Source of the DNA: JAUIAI01 sp963732405
GTDB taxonomy: Bacteria; Pseudomonadota; Gammaproteobacteria; Burkholderiales; Burkholderiaceae_E
Direction: 5' to 3'
Assembly: GCA_963732405.1 (NCBI GenBank)
Contig: CAVSZG010000004.1
Coordinates: 1-64,000, forward strand
Length of the DNA: 64,000 bases
Part shown: piece by piece, positions 1-9,873 of the stretch
How positions within the stretch are numbered: position 1 is the first letter of the stretch
Layout: each line of letters opens with the position of its first letter
Program-made: the position numbers and the translations under genes
Notes under the pieces: model-generated
Told to the model about the DNA's origin: nothing
The model's database searches: none
The model's input: the letters and a program-made list of their open reading frames with translations, nothing else

Positions 1-521
1 GGGAGACCGCCCTCGACGGGTTCGAGCATGCTCTTGGGATCGAGCAGGGTCAGATAACGGCGAAACCGGTCGCGGCCTTCGCTGGTGACCTTACGATCAT
101 TGAGCGGTGTTTTGGGTCCGGAGTTCGGGTCCACGCCGAACGATGCCGCCGAGCGCTGGCGGGATTCATCGATCGGCAGCTTCTTCATCTCGGCCTTGCG
201 AATCGCATCCACCACCTTGCGATCGGACTTGTCCAGGTCGACGAATACAAAACGACAGTGACGTGACAAGGCCTCGATCTCGGCCGACTTGTCGATCTGG
301 AAGCCCTGGATCAGAAACGGCGTGTCCAGCCAGGGACGGTCGAGCTCGGCAACGAACATGCCCGCCTTGAGATCACGACAGGCGATCTGGAAGCGATGAA
401 TTGCCGGCGCGCCCGATTCATCCGCGGCATCCGGGTGGTGTGCGGGCGGCCCACCGGCAGCAGTGGCGTACGGCCCCGAGGCGCGAGAGCGGTCTTTGGT
501 TGCTGGATCGGCAGGTGGCAT
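1..521 (-). CDS. HD-GYP-type phosphodiesterase, N-terminal part (DUF3391), cut by window edge
   Basis: This reading frame runs leftwards and is open to the window edge, so only about 173 N-terminal residues are present. After a Pro/Ala/His-rich stretch of about 40 residues comes a segment reading IACRDLKAGMFVAELDRPW and then LDTPFLIQGFQI. This is the characteristic beginning of the DUF3391 domain found in front of HD-GYP cyclic-di-GMP phosphodiesterases. The HD-GYP catalytic domain itself would lie outside the window, so the enzymatic role is inferred from this domain pairing. The start was set at the first ATG of the open frame; the frame remains open further upstream. The gene ends its upstream side facing metF with a gap of about 120 bases. 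Confidence 0.7.
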   Translation of the reverse strand, partial: MPPADPATKDRSRASGPYATAAGGPPAHHPDAADESGAPAIHRFQIACRDLKAGMFVAELDRPWLDTPFLIQGFQIDKSAEIEALSRHCRFVFVDLDKSDRKVVDAIRKAEMKKLPIDESRQRSAASFGVDPNSGPKTPLNDRKVTSEGRDRFRRYLTLLDPKSMLEPVEGGL

Positions 522-644
522 AGGGGATTCGAAACGGTGCTCAACACCGCCGATACTAGGCAGCGCGGCCGGTTGAGGGTATCTCGGCCGGCTGAGCGGC
601 GGGTCGGCTGGCGAGTGCGCCGACCAACGGTTTGCCGACGCGTC

Positions 645-1487
645 TCAGCGGTTCAGGCCTAGCGCCTCGCACAACATCGTGGTCGGCCCCGACTGATTGA
701 GCGTGTAGAAATGCAGGCCCGGCACCTGCTCGGCGATCAGCCGTTCGCAAAGCCGCACCACCACCTCATGGCCGAACTGGCGGATCGACTCGGCATCATT
801 GCCGAAGGCGCTCAGGCGCAGTCGAATCCAGCGCGGAATCTCGGCACCGCAGGCATCCGAGAAGCGCATCAACTGGGTCGCATTGACGATCGGCATGATG
901 CCGGCGACCACCGGAATGGTCACGCCGCGACGTGCCAGCTCATCACGAAAGTACAGATACCCGTCGGGATTGTAGAAATACTGGGTGATCGCCGAGTTCG
1001 CGCCGGCCTTCACCTTGGTGAGGAAGGCCTCGAAGTCGCTCTGGGGCGTATCGGCCTGCGGATGCTTCTCCGGATAGGCGGCCACCTCGATATGCATGGC
1101 ATCGCCCAGATGCGCACGGGCAAAGGCCACCAGATCGCTCGCGTAACGAAATTCGCCGCCATGTCGCGTGCCCACGCCCGAGGGCAGATCGCCGCGCAGG
1201 GCGACCAGCCGGGTGATGCCGCGCTCGCGGTAGCGGTCCAGCAGCGCGGCAATCGACTCGTGCGTGCTGCCGATGCAACTCAGGTGCGGCGCAACCGCCA
1301 GTTGCTCGTTGGCAATGTCGATGACGGTGTCGAAGGTCTTTTCCTGGGCGGCACCACCGGCCCCGTAGGTCACGCTGAAAAATTCAGGCGACAGGCGGGC
1401 GAGTTCACGGCGCACGGTACGCAGTTTGTCGGCGCCCACCGGCGTGTTGGGCGGAAAAAATTCAAAACTGATCGGCACGGTTGTCAT
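645..1487 (-). CDS. metF: 5,10-methylenetetrahydrofolate reductase
   Basis: A cytosolic flavoprotein of 280 residues that reduces 5,10-methylene-THF to 5-methyl-THF, the methyl donor for methionine synthesis. The N-terminus carries the family signature SFEFFPP, whose Glu is the catalytic residue in the E. coli enzyme, followed by SVTYGAGG. The C-terminus contains HFYTLNQ. Length matches the short bacterial form without the eukaryotic regulatory domain. The ATG overlaps the stop codon of tlyA by four bases (ATGA), which suggests translational coupling. Together with ahcY and metK nearby it forms a methionine/SAM-cycle neighbourhood. The assignment is firm. Confidence 0.96.
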   Translation of the reverse strand: MTTVPISFEFFPPNTPVGADKLRTVRRELARLSPEFFSVTYGAGGAAQEKTFDTVIDIANEQLAVAPHLSCIGSTHESIAALLDRYRERGITRLVALRGDLPSGVGTRHGGEFRYASDLVAFARAHLGDAMHIEVAAYPEKHPQADTPQSDFEAFLTKVKAGANSAITQYFYNPDGYLYFRDELARRGVTIPVVAGIMPIVNATQLMRFSDACGAEIPRWIRLRLSAFGNDAESIRQFGHEVVVRLCERLIAEQVPGLHFYTLNQSGPTTMLCEALGLNR

Positions 1488-2332
1488 GGGGTGTCCTGGG
1501 CAGCGATGCGTCGCTGCGCATGCATGAGGAATTCGGCATTGCCATCACCGCCCAGGATCGGACTGTCGATCCAGTGCAGCAAGGTCAGATGGTGTTGCGC
1601 ACAGCAGCGGAGGAACTCGCCGTGCAGGCCTTCGCGTCCGGCCAGATCGGTGACCAGACCGCGCCGGTCCACGCCCTGCGGGCCCAGCTCGAACTGAGGC
1701 TTGACCAACGCGAACAGCCGGCCCTGTGGACTCAGCATGGCGACCAGGGCCGGCATCACGCGACGCAGACTGATGAACGACAGGTCGGCGACGATACAGT
1801 CGAAGCCCGGTCTCGCCACCAGTCGATCGGCCAGGGCACGGCGGCCGGCGAGCCGCAGGTGAGCGGCGATCGAATCGATGCTGCACTGGCCGATGTGGGT
1901 CTTCTCGATGCAGGTCACGCGCGGATCGGCGCGCAGCGACCCGGCAAGCTGGCCATGACCGACCTCCACGCCGATCACCTGACCGGCACCGCGCGCCAGC
2001 AGGCATTCGGTGAAGCCACCGGTGCTCTGTCCCGCGTCCAGACACAGGGCGCCATGAGCACCGTCGCGGTCGTGGCCTTGGTCGCCCCGCCATCCGGCGA
2101 GGCAGAGAACGGCCTCGAGCTTGCATCCGGCGCGCGAAACCGGCGCCGTCAGGGCGTTCACCGATACATCCAGCGATTCGTCGGGCACGGCCCGCATCGC
2201 CGCGCGGCGCACGGGAATCCGTTGTTCGCCCTGGCCGATGGATACCTGGCCGGCCGCGATGAGATCCTGGGCCTGGCGACGCGAGCGCACCAGCCCCAGA
2301 CGAACGAGTTGCTGATCGATTCTTTCGACCAT
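1484..2332 (-). CDS. tlyA: TlyA-family rRNA 2'-O-methyltransferase
   Basis: A 282-residue protein with an N-terminal S4-type RNA-binding domain (residues about 1-60, beginning MVERIDQQLVRLGLV) followed by an FtsJ-like Rossmann methyltransferase. The SAM-binding block reads LDAGQSTGGFTECLLARGA, and the later blocks VADLSFISLR and LVKPQFELG are typical of the family. Members methylate cytidine 2'-OH groups in rRNA; several are annotated as haemolysins, but the methyltransferase role is the well-supported one. It lies 73 bases downstream of ahcY in the same direction and overlaps metF, so ahcY-tlyA-metF is a likely operon under the SAH riboswitch. Confidence 0.9.
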   Translation of the reverse strand: MVERIDQQLVRLGLVRSRRQAQDLIAAGQVSIGQGEQRIPVRRAAMRAVPDESLDVSVNALTAPVSRAGCKLEAVLCLAGWRGDQGHDRDGAHGALCLDAGQSTGGFTECLLARGAGQVIGVEVGHGQLAGSLRADPRVTCIEKTHIGQCSIDSIAAHLRLAGRRALADRLVARPGFDCIVADLSFISLRRVMPALVAMLSPQGRLFALVKPQFELGPQGVDRRGLVTDLAGREGLHGEFLRCCAQHHLTLLHWIDSPILGGDGNAEFLMHAQRRIAAQDTP

Positions 2333-2405
2333 GTCAGACCGGCATCAACCGGGCACGCGACTGCAGCACCGCTCAGGCGGCCGGCGCTGCAGGGCTGGCG
2401 CCGGA

Positions 2406-3830
<1,425 letters not shown>

Positions 3831-3968
3831 ACGGGCTCCTGATGCTCAAAGGGATCGAGGGCAACGAAGGGCGCGCCGATGTCATGATCGACGCCAGACT
3901 GACCAGACCGAGAAGGAGGGTTTGGCGGTCAGGGCCGGACTCGTTGCCATGAAAGGATCATGGGATAA

Positions 3969-4064
3969 CGAGCGCCGTTGCCACTGCCGGGTTCCGAGCC
4001 TGGCGTTCTGCTCATCGCGACCGGCTGACCGGACGGATGGCGTGAACGTCGCAACGCTCCTCGG
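3969..4064 (-). promoter_or_regulatory. SAH riboswitch in the ahcY leader
   Basis: Read on the minus strand, the element begins CCGAGGAGCGTTGCGAC and later contains GCCAGGCTCGG and then CAACGGCGCTC. CCGAG pairs with CTCGG to form the outer stem. GAGCG and the GCTGC-like bases can pair with the terminal CGCTC as the pseudoknot. This layout is the published SAH riboswitch consensus seen upstream of ahcY in beta- and gammaproteobacteria. It lies about 138 bases before the ahcY start. By analogy with characterised examples it would raise ahcY expression when SAH accumulates. Confidence 0.88.
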
Positions 4065-4075
4065 AACTGACCCAT

Positions 4076-4081
4076 ATTGTA
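4076..4081 (-). promoter_or_regulatory. Candidate -10 element for ahcY
   Basis: TACAAT on the minus strand ends 11 bases before the first base of the SAH riboswitch, where a transcription start should fall. No good -35 hexamer is seen at 16-18 bases spacing. A GC-rich imperfect dyad (CAGAC...GTCTG, about 4085-4110) lies there instead and could bind a regulator. The position supports the call more than the sequence does. Confidence 0.45.
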
Positions 4082-4183
4082 GCCCAGACACGGCGCGCGG
4101 CGTCTGTCTGCCCGGTCTGCGGGGATAACAAGGCCCAAGCCTGGCGCCGCGGGCTCAGTCGGTGCTGCGGATTCGCCGGCCGC

Positions 4184-4555
4184 TCAGACCGAGGCCGGCG
4201 GCGTAACCGGGCAGCCGCGGCTGTTCATCGATTCGCGCAGGTTCACGCGTTCGCCCTTGAGTCGTGCCAGCGTATCGTGATCGGGATCCTGCTCGCCGAT
4301 CAGCAGCAGGGCGGGCCAGAACACGGTGACGCCCACGCCGATCTTGATCCGCTTGCCCAGCAGACTGCTGTCGATCTTCTGCGACACGCGATGGATCTCG
4401 TGACGCACCCGGCTTCGCTCGGCGGCCAGCTCCTGGCAGGCCAGGTCGTCATAGGATGTCGCATGGTCCAGGTTCGGCGGGACATCGACCGACGAGGTCG
4501 CGCAGGCCGCGAGCGCGGTGCAAGACAGGAAGATCACAAGTACTTGACGAAGCAT
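4184..4555 (-). CDS. Small lipoprotein of unknown function
   Basis: The start was placed at the ATG that opens a typical lipoprotein signal (MLRQVLVIFLSCTALAACATSS); the lipobox LAAC predicts cleavage before the Cys. The frame is open for a further 52 codons upstream, but those residues do not look like a signal or domain. The mature part of about 100 residues contains a polar, probably coiled segment (ACQELAAERSRVRHEIHRV), a short hydrophobic stretch (IKIGVGVTVFWPALLLI), then DPDHDTLARLKGE. The pattern resembles small hypothetical lipoproteins common in proteobacteria, but I recognise no function. It follows the metK terminator, so it is probably transcribed separately. Confidence 0.65.
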   Translation of the reverse strand: MLRQVLVIFLSCTALAACATSSVDVPPNLDHATSYDDLACQELAAERSRVRHEIHRVSQKIDSSLLGKRIKIGVGVTVFWPALLLIGEQDPDHDTLARLKGERVNLRESMNSRGCPVTPPASV

Positions 4556-4728
4556 CCGATAGACCGTTGTGCATTTGCCGACGAATGCGCCAAAGTCTAT
4601 TGATCCAGCGGGTCGGGAAAAGAGGCCATGACCCCGGCGGCCGCTGATGACAGCCCGGCGGTCGGTTTTGCCTGAAAGCAGGGCTTGGCCTCGGCTGATC
4701 ATTTGTAACAAAATATATCAAATGAAAC

Positions 4729-4764
4729 AAAAAAGCAGTTCGATCACCCCTGTGACCAAACTGC
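4729..4764 (-). terminator. Intrinsic terminator downstream of metK
   Basis: On the minus strand a 13-base-pair stem (GCAGTTTGGTCAC / GTGATCGAACTGC, two G-U wobbles) closes a four-base AGGG loop and is followed at once by six T residues. It begins 48 bases past the metK stop codon. This is the clearest Rho-independent terminator in the window. Confidence 0.92.
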
Positions 4765-4811
4765 CTTTGGTGCCTCGCCGGCCTGCCCGGCGGGCGATCA
4801 GCGCGGTTGGA

Positions 4812-5963
4812 TCAACCCCTGAGCAACTCCGCCTTGTCGGTTTGTTCCCAGGAGAATTCGGGTTCGCTGCGACCGAAGTGCCCGTAAGCGGCACTCTTGC
4901 GGTAGATCGGGCGCAACAGATCCAGCATCTGCACGATGCCCTTGGGCCGCAGATCAAAATGCTCGCGCACCAGTGCCGCGATCTTCTCGTCGGCGATCTT
5001 GCCCGTGCCCTGGGTGGTCACCCAGACCGAGGTGGGCTGGGCCACGCCGATGGCGTAGGACAACTGCACCAGACACTGGCTGGCCAGACCCGCGGCGACC
5101 ACGTTCTTGGCCACATAGCGGGCGGCGTAGGCCGCCGACCGGTCGACCTTGGACGGATCCTTGCCCGAAAAAGCGCCGCCGCCGTGGGGCGCCGCGCCAC
5201 CATAGGTATCGACGATGATTTTGCGGCCGGTCAGGCCGCAGTCGCCCTGGGGGCCACCCACCACGAACCGGCCGGTCGGATTGATCAGATACTTGATCGG
5301 ACCCTTGACCAGCTCGGCCGGCAGCACCGGCTTGACGATTTCTTCGATGACCGCTTCACGAAGCGTGTCGTTGTCGATGTCTGGCGAATGCTGGGTCGAG
5401 AGCACCACGGTGTCGACCGCGACCGGCACGCCGTTTTCATAGCGCAAGGTGATCTGCGACTTGGCGTCCGGGCGCAGCCAGGGCAGGCGGCCGTCCTTGC
5501 GCAGTTGCGACTGGCGCTCGACCAGACGGTGCGCATAGTAGATAGCGGCGGGCATCAGGTCGGGGGTTTCACGGCAGGCGTAGCCGAACATCAGGCCCTG
5601 GTCGCCTGCGCCCTGGTCCAGGTCGTTGTCCTGGGCCTTGTCCACGCCCTGCTTGATGTCGGCACTCTGTTCGTCATAACAGACCTGAACCGAGCAGCCC
5701 TTGTAGTCGATGCCGTAGTCGGTGTTGTCGTAGCCGATTTCCTTGATGGTCTGGCGGGCGACCTTGATGAAGTCGACCGTTGCCTTCGAGGTGATTTCGC
5801 CGGCCAGCAGCACCAGACCGGTGGTGCAGAGGGTTTCGGCAGCGACCCGCGAGGCGGGATCCTGGGCCAGCAGGGCGTCCAGGATGGCGTCGGAAATCTG
5901 GTCGGCAACCTTGTCGGGATGACCTTCGGAAACCGATTCCGAGGTGAAGAGATAGTCAGCCAT
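4812..5963 (-). CDS. metK: S-adenosylmethionine synthetase
   Basis: A cytosolic 383-residue enzyme making SAM from methionine and ATP. The three-domain family hallmarks are present: the N-terminal SESVSEGHPDKVADQISDA, the ATP-binding GAGDQGLMFGYA, and the P-loop-like GGGAFSGKDPSKVDRS. Length and ends match E. coli MetK closely. It is divergent from the lpxL pair and is followed by its own terminator, so it is probably monocistronic. Two genes of the SAM cycle (ahcY, metF) lie just downstream in the same direction. Confidence 0.97.
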   Translation of the reverse strand: MADYLFTSESVSEGHPDKVADQISDAILDALLAQDPASRVAAETLCTTGLVLLAGEITSKATVDFIKVARQTIKEIGYDNTDYGIDYKGCSVQVCYDEQSADIKQGVDKAQDNDLDQGAGDQGLMFGYACRETPDLMPAAIYYAHRLVERQSQLRKDGRLPWLRPDAKSQITLRYENGVPVAVDTVVLSTQHSPDIDNDTLREAVIEEIVKPVLPAELVKGPIKYLINPTGRFVVGGPQGDCGLTGRKIIVDTYGGAAPHGGGAFSGKDPSKVDRSAAYAARYVAKNVVAAGLASQCLVQLSYAIGVAQPTSVWVTTQGTGKIADEKIAALVREHFDLRPKGIVQMLDLLRPIYRKSAAYGHFGRSEPEFSWEQTDKAELLRG

Positions 5964-6107
5964 TCTTGATACTTCTCCGGGTGAAATGTCAGGCGCGAGG
6001 CCGACTCCGGTAGAAGTGGCGACGCTTTAGCGGAAATTGCCGCAGCAGACCTGGTGGCCGGCTGCCTATCGCCCCGCAAGTTGTCCGTTTAACTCGGCGA
6101 TCCGCAC

Positions 6108-6113
6108 ATTATA
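6108..6113 (-). promoter_or_regulatory. Candidate -10 element for metK
   Basis: A perfect TATAAT on the minus strand lies about 145 bases before the metK ATG. The expected -35 position holds only a G/C-rich hexamer. The resulting leader of about 135 bases is long enough to hold RNA control, but I saw no match to a known SAM riboswitch class in it. Confidence 0.5.
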
Positions 6114-6227
6114 TGAAAATTTCGCGAAGGCCCCGTGGTGAAATGCACGAGTCAGGGCAAGCTGTCGTATCCTGCAAGCCTTGGTCGAACGTTCAGACAG
6201 TTCATCCGTCACGCTTTGCTTCACATC

Positions 6228-7205
6228 ATGAATTCCGCCACGCCAGCCGCTGCGCTGATCAAATCCCCAGAAATCGCCCAGCTACCACCCGCCCTGCGCA
6301 TCATCGGCCATGTGCCGCTGGGTGTTGCTCGAGCCGTGGGCAGCGTGGCCGGCATCGGGGCCTGGCTGTTTTCCCCGGGGTATCGGCGCAAGCTCAACGA
6401 CAACCTTCGAATGGCCGGCTACGGTCCCGGCCCGGTGCGCCGGCGCGCCATCATGGAAGCCGGCCGGATGGTCGCCGAGTGCCCCTATATCTGGGCCCAT
6501 GCGCCGCGGGTCATCGGTCGCCAGGCCCTGGTCACCGATACCGACGTGATCGAAGCCGCCGAGCGGCGCGGCAAGGGCGTGCTCATCCTTACCCCGCACC
6601 TGGGGTCATTCGAAATGGCGGCGCGTTTCTATGCGGCCCGCCGGCCCATCACCGTGCTCTACAAGCCGCCCAAGATCGAACTGCTGCGCCGCTGGCTGGT
6701 TGCCGCGCGCGCGGTCGAGGGCATCGATGCCGTCCCCCCCACCGTCGGCGGCCTGCGCAACATGGTGCGCACCTTGCGCCGGGGCGACATCGTCGGTCTG
6801 CTGCCCGACCAGGTGCCCACCGCCGGCGACGGCCACTGGGCCACCTTCTTCGGCCAGCCCGCCTACACCATGACACTGCCGGCCCGGCTGGTCGAGATGA
6901 CCGGTTGCGCGGTGGTGCTCGCGGTGGGCGAGCGCCTGTCCGGCGGGCGCGGTTGGCGGCTGCGCTTCGAGCCACTGGCCGAGGTGCCCACACCCGATGT
7001 GATCAATCGCCGCTTCGAGGTGCTGATCCGCCGTCTGCCCCATCAATATCTATGGGGATACAACCGCTACAAGCGACCACCGGGTGTCGAAGTCGATCGT
7101 AACGCCGGCCTGCTCGGCGCGGCGGCGGCAGCGTCGCCATCCCTCCTGCATGATGATCCGGTGACCGAAGCGGCTTACCCCAATGCCGACGTGCCGGGCC
7201 ATTGA
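6228..7205 (+). CDS. LpxL/HtrB-type lipid A acyltransferase (first copy)
   Basis: A membrane-associated acyltransferase of about 325 residues that adds a secondary acyl chain to lipid A from acyl-ACP at the inner membrane. The catalytic HX4[D/E] box appears as PHLGSFE, and LLPDQVPTAGDG and QYLWGYNRYKR are further family blocks. The ATG at 6228 (MNSATPAAAL) was chosen because upstream in-frame codons encode no recognisable domain and overlap the metK promoter area. The second family member starts 10 bases downstream, so the two are co-transcribed. Confidence 0.88.
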   Translation: MNSATPAAALIKSPEIAQLPPALRIIGHVPLGVARAVGSVAGIGAWLFSPGYRRKLNDNLRMAGYGPGPVRRRAIMEAGRMVAECPYIWAHAPRVIGRQALVTDTDVIEAAERRGKGVLILTPHLGSFEMAARFYAARRPITVLYKPPKIELLRRWLVAARAVEGIDAVPPTVGGLRNMVRTLRRGDIVGLLPDQVPTAGDGHWATFFGQPAYTMTLPARLVEMTGCAVVLAVGERLSGGRGWRLRFEPLAEVPTPDVINRRFEVLIRRLPHQYLWGYNRYKRPPGVEVDRNAGLLGAAAAASPSLLHDDPVTEAAYPNADVPGH

Positions 7206-7214
7206 GGCGCGGCA

Positions 7215-8087
7215 ATGCGTGAGTGGGGTTCGGGGGCCGCACTCTGGTTTCTCAAGACACTGGCGCTGCTGCCCCTGCCGGTGCTGCGTGCGCTGTCCTG
7301 GCCGATCGCCATCGGCCTGTGGCTGGGCGCAACGGGGCGCCGTCGGGTCACGCTGACCAATCTGGGCCTGTGTTTTCCGCACTGGACGCCCACCGAGCGG
7401 CGCCGCGTCGGCCTGCGTCACTTCCATGCCTACGTCGCCTCGTTCTTCGAGCGCTTCATCTTCTGGTTCGGTGACGTGACGCGCATCCGTGCGCTGTGTT
7501 CGATTGAGGGACTCGAACACGTGCGCGATCTGCAGGGTGAACCCGTGCTCGTGCTGGCGCCGCATTTCGTCGGGCTCGATGCGGGCGGGCTGCGCTTTCA
7601 GATGGAGATGCGCGTCGATTCGATGTATGCGCAGCAAAAGAGTGCGACGCTCACGCGTGCCATGACCGAAGGCCGATCGCGCTTTCATGATTCGCGCATG
7701 GTGTTGCGCAACGACGGTGTGCGCGGCGCGGTCCGCATTCTGCGCCAGGGCATTCCGTTTTATTTCCTGCCCGATATGGATCTGGGTGCGCGCGATGCCT
7801 TGTTTGTGCCCTTCTTCGGCGTGCCGGCTGCCACGGTCACGTCGATGGCCCGGCTCGCGGGACTTACCCGGGCGGCGGTCGTGCCCTGTGTCACCACCAT
7901 GGTGCCGGGCGGCTATCAGGTGCGTTTTTATCCTGCCTGGGCCGATTACCCGGGCGAGGATCTGACCAGCGCCACCCGCCGGATGAATGCCTTCATCGAG
8001 GAGCGGGTGCTCGAGGCGCCCGAACAGTATCTCTGGAGCCACAAGCGCTTCAAAACGAGGCCACAGGGCGAGTCCGGGTTCTACTGA
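7215..8087 (+). CDS. LpxL/HtrB-type lipid A acyltransferase (second copy)
   Basis: A 290-residue paralog of the preceding gene. It has an N-terminal hydrophobic anchor (LWFLKTLALLPLPVLRAL), the catalytic box as PHFVGLD (HX4D), FYFLPDMDLGARD, and the C-terminal EQYLWSHKRFKTRP that is diagnostic of lauroyl/myristoyl transferases. Two adjacent copies are consistent with sequential addition of two secondary acyl chains to lipid A; which position each acylates cannot be read from the sequence. It lies 17 bases upstream of dapF. Confidence 0.9.
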   Translation: MREWGSGAALWFLKTLALLPLPVLRALSWPIAIGLWLGATGRRRVTLTNLGLCFPHWTPTERRRVGLRHFHAYVASFFERFIFWFGDVTRIRALCSIEGLEHVRDLQGEPVLVLAPHFVGLDAGGLRFQMEMRVDSMYAQQKSATLTRAMTEGRSRFHDSRMVLRNDGVRGAVRILRQGIPFYFLPDMDLGARDALFVPFFGVPAATVTSMARLAGLTRAAVVPCVTTMVPGGYQVRFYPAWADYPGEDLTSATRRMNAFIEERVLEAPEQYLWSHKRFKTRPQGESGFY

Positions 8088-8104
8088 TCGGCCATAATCG
8101 TTCG

Positions 8105-8989
8105 ATGCCCCTCAGATTCACCAAGATGCAGGGCGCCGGCAACGACTTTGTCGTGATCAATGGCGTCTCCCAGTCGGTTCGGCTCGATCGTGCGCAGGTG
8201 CGTGCGATCGCCGACCGGCATTTCGGCATTGGCGCCGATCAGATCCTGCTGGTGGAAAAGCCCACGCGAGCGGATACCGACTTTCGCTATCGCATCTTCA
8301 ACTCGAGTGGTGACGAGGTCGAACACTGCGGTAATGGGGCGCGTTGCCTGGTTGCGTTCGTGCACGACGAGGGGCTGAGCAGCAAGCTGCGCCTGCGCAT
8401 CGAAACCGTCAACAACATCATCGAGCCGCGTCTGCGCGACGATGGACTGGTCGAGGTGGACATGGGCCCGCCGCGACTGAATCCGGCCGACGTGCCTTTT
8501 GTCACGGACGCACTCGAGTCGCGCCCGGCCGGACAGGGTCAGTGGTGGCATCTGCCCGTCGATGATGAGCATCGTTGGGTGGCCGTCGCGTCGATGGGCA
8601 ATCCGCATGTGATGCAGCTGGTCGATTCGGTGGATCAGGCAGCGGTCGCCATCGACGGTCCACGCATCGAACACCACCGGCGGTTTCCGCAGCGGGTCAA
8701 TGTGGGATTCATGCAGATCGTCTCGCGGTCCGAGGTGCGGCTGCGCGTCTGGGAGCGAGGCGCCGGCGAAACCCTGGCCTGTGGCACGGGTGTCTGCGCC
8801 GCAGCGGCGCTGGGCATTCATCTGGGTCTGCTCGATCACACGGTGGGCGTGAGCACCCGCGGCGGTCGGCTCACGGTGAACTGGTCGGGGGGCCTGAACG
8901 ACCCGGTGCTCATGACTGGCGAGGCCAGGCGCGTTTTTTCAGGCGAGATCGAGCTGTCGGCATTGCCAGCGGCTCGTCAGGAATCATGA
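8105..8989 (+). CDS. dapF: Diaminopimelate epimerase
   Basis: A 294-residue cytosolic enzyme converting LL- to meso-diaminopimelate for lysine and peptidoglycan synthesis. The two catalytic cysteines are visible in HCGNGARC and in ACGTGVCAAAA, and the start MPLRFTKMQGAGNDFVV is the usual one. Order dapF, DUF484, xerC is widely conserved in proteobacteria and supports all three calls. Confidence 0.97.
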   Translation: MPLRFTKMQGAGNDFVVINGVSQSVRLDRAQVRAIADRHFGIGADQILLVEKPTRADTDFRYRIFNSSGDEVEHCGNGARCLVAFVHDEGLSSKLRLRIETVNNIIEPRLRDDGLVEVDMGPPRLNPADVPFVTDALESRPAGQGQWWHLPVDDEHRWVAVASMGNPHVMQLVDSVDQAAVAIDGPRIEHHRRFPQRVNVGFMQIVSRSEVRLRVWERGAGETLACGTGVCAAAALGIHLGLLDHTVGVSTRGGRLTVNWSGGLNDPVLMTGEARRVFSGEIELSALPAARQES

Positions 8990-9047
8990 CCCGGACCCGC
9001 GCTGGCGCCAGTCGGCGGCCGGGTTCATTCACAGGATCGTCCAGAGT

Positions 9048-9839
9048 ATGGTCACCATGACGGCAAGTGCCTTCGGGCCGGATAGCGAACCGGCAGCGGA
9101 TCCGGAATCGTCGCTATCAACGCTGCGCCAGGTCCCCGTCGCCGAGCCGCCAGCGCCCGCGTTCGACGAAGCCGATCTGGCCAGCTATCTGGTTGAACAT
9201 CCCGAATTTTTCCTGCGCCACGGCGAGGTACTGCTTGGCGTTTCAATTCCCGATCCGCTCGGCGGTCGGGCGATTTCGCTGCATGAGCGCCAACTCGCCC
9301 AGTTGCGCGATCGGCACCGCGCACTCGAACGTCGTCTGGCCGATCTGGTGCGCGCCGGCGAGGAAAACGATGCGATTGCCGATCGCCTGGCGCGTTTCAC
9401 GCGCGACCTGCTGCTGGTGCGCGAGCCGGCCGTCATGCCGGCACAAATCCAGGCCACGCTGGCCGAGAGTTTTCGCGTGCCCGACGTGGTGGTGAAAGTC
9501 TGGGATGTGGCGCCCGCGTTTGCCGGCGAAAACTTTGCACTGACGCCCACGCCCGCCGTGCGTGCGATGGCGGACGATCTGCGGCAACCCTATTGCGGCC
9601 TTCGCATGGATCAGGCGCCGCTGCAGTGGTTCGCCGACGCCGGCCAGTCAACCCGATCGGTGGCTATGCTGGCGCTGCGTCGTGGGGCGAGTGTGCAGGC
9701 CTTCGGCATGATTCTGTTCGGCTCGCCCGATCCCGACCGGTTTCAGACGGGCATGGGCACGGCCTTTCTCGAGCGTATCGGTGAGGTGGCCAGCGCAGCG
9801 CTGGGCCGCCTGTTGCCCGATGCGGATGCCCGCGGCTGA
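9048..9839 (+). CDS. DUF484 family protein
   Basis: A 263-residue soluble protein with the family features: an ASYLVEHPEFFLRHGEVL block near residue 45, a coiled segment (LHERQLAQLRDRHRALERRLADLV), and a GAF-like C-terminal region containing GMILFGSPDPDRF and FLERIGEVASAALGRLL. Its biochemical role is not established; it nearly always sits between dapF and xerC, as here. A second ATG two codons downstream is an equally good start. Confidence 0.85.
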   Translation: MVTMTASAFGPDSEPAADPESSLSTLRQVPVAEPPAPAFDEADLASYLVEHPEFFLRHGEVLLGVSIPDPLGGRAISLHERQLAQLRDRHRALERRLADLVRAGEENDAIADRLARFTRDLLLVREPAVMPAQIQATLAESFRVPDVVVKVWDVAPAFAGENFALTPTPAVRAMADDLRQPYCGLRMDQAPLQWFADAGQSTRSVAMLALRRGASVQAFGMILFGSPDPDRFQTGMGTAFLERIGEVASAALGRLLPDADARG

Positions 9840-9873
9840 GCGCAAACATTCGCGCCGTCTTGGCGCGCCGCCG

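Noticed and set aside
711..1697. Long plus-strand reading frame opposite metF and tlyA (328 codons)
   Set aside because: It is antisense to two clear genes, has no domain likeness, and arises from the high G+C content.
4647..5969. 440-codon plus-strand frame opposite metK
   Set aside because: Antisense shadow of metK; it also reads through the metK terminator and shows no family motif.
5964..6107. Possible SAM riboswitch in the metK leader
   Set aside because: The leader is long enough, but I could not match its sequence to any SAM riboswitch consensus; a covariance-model search would be needed.
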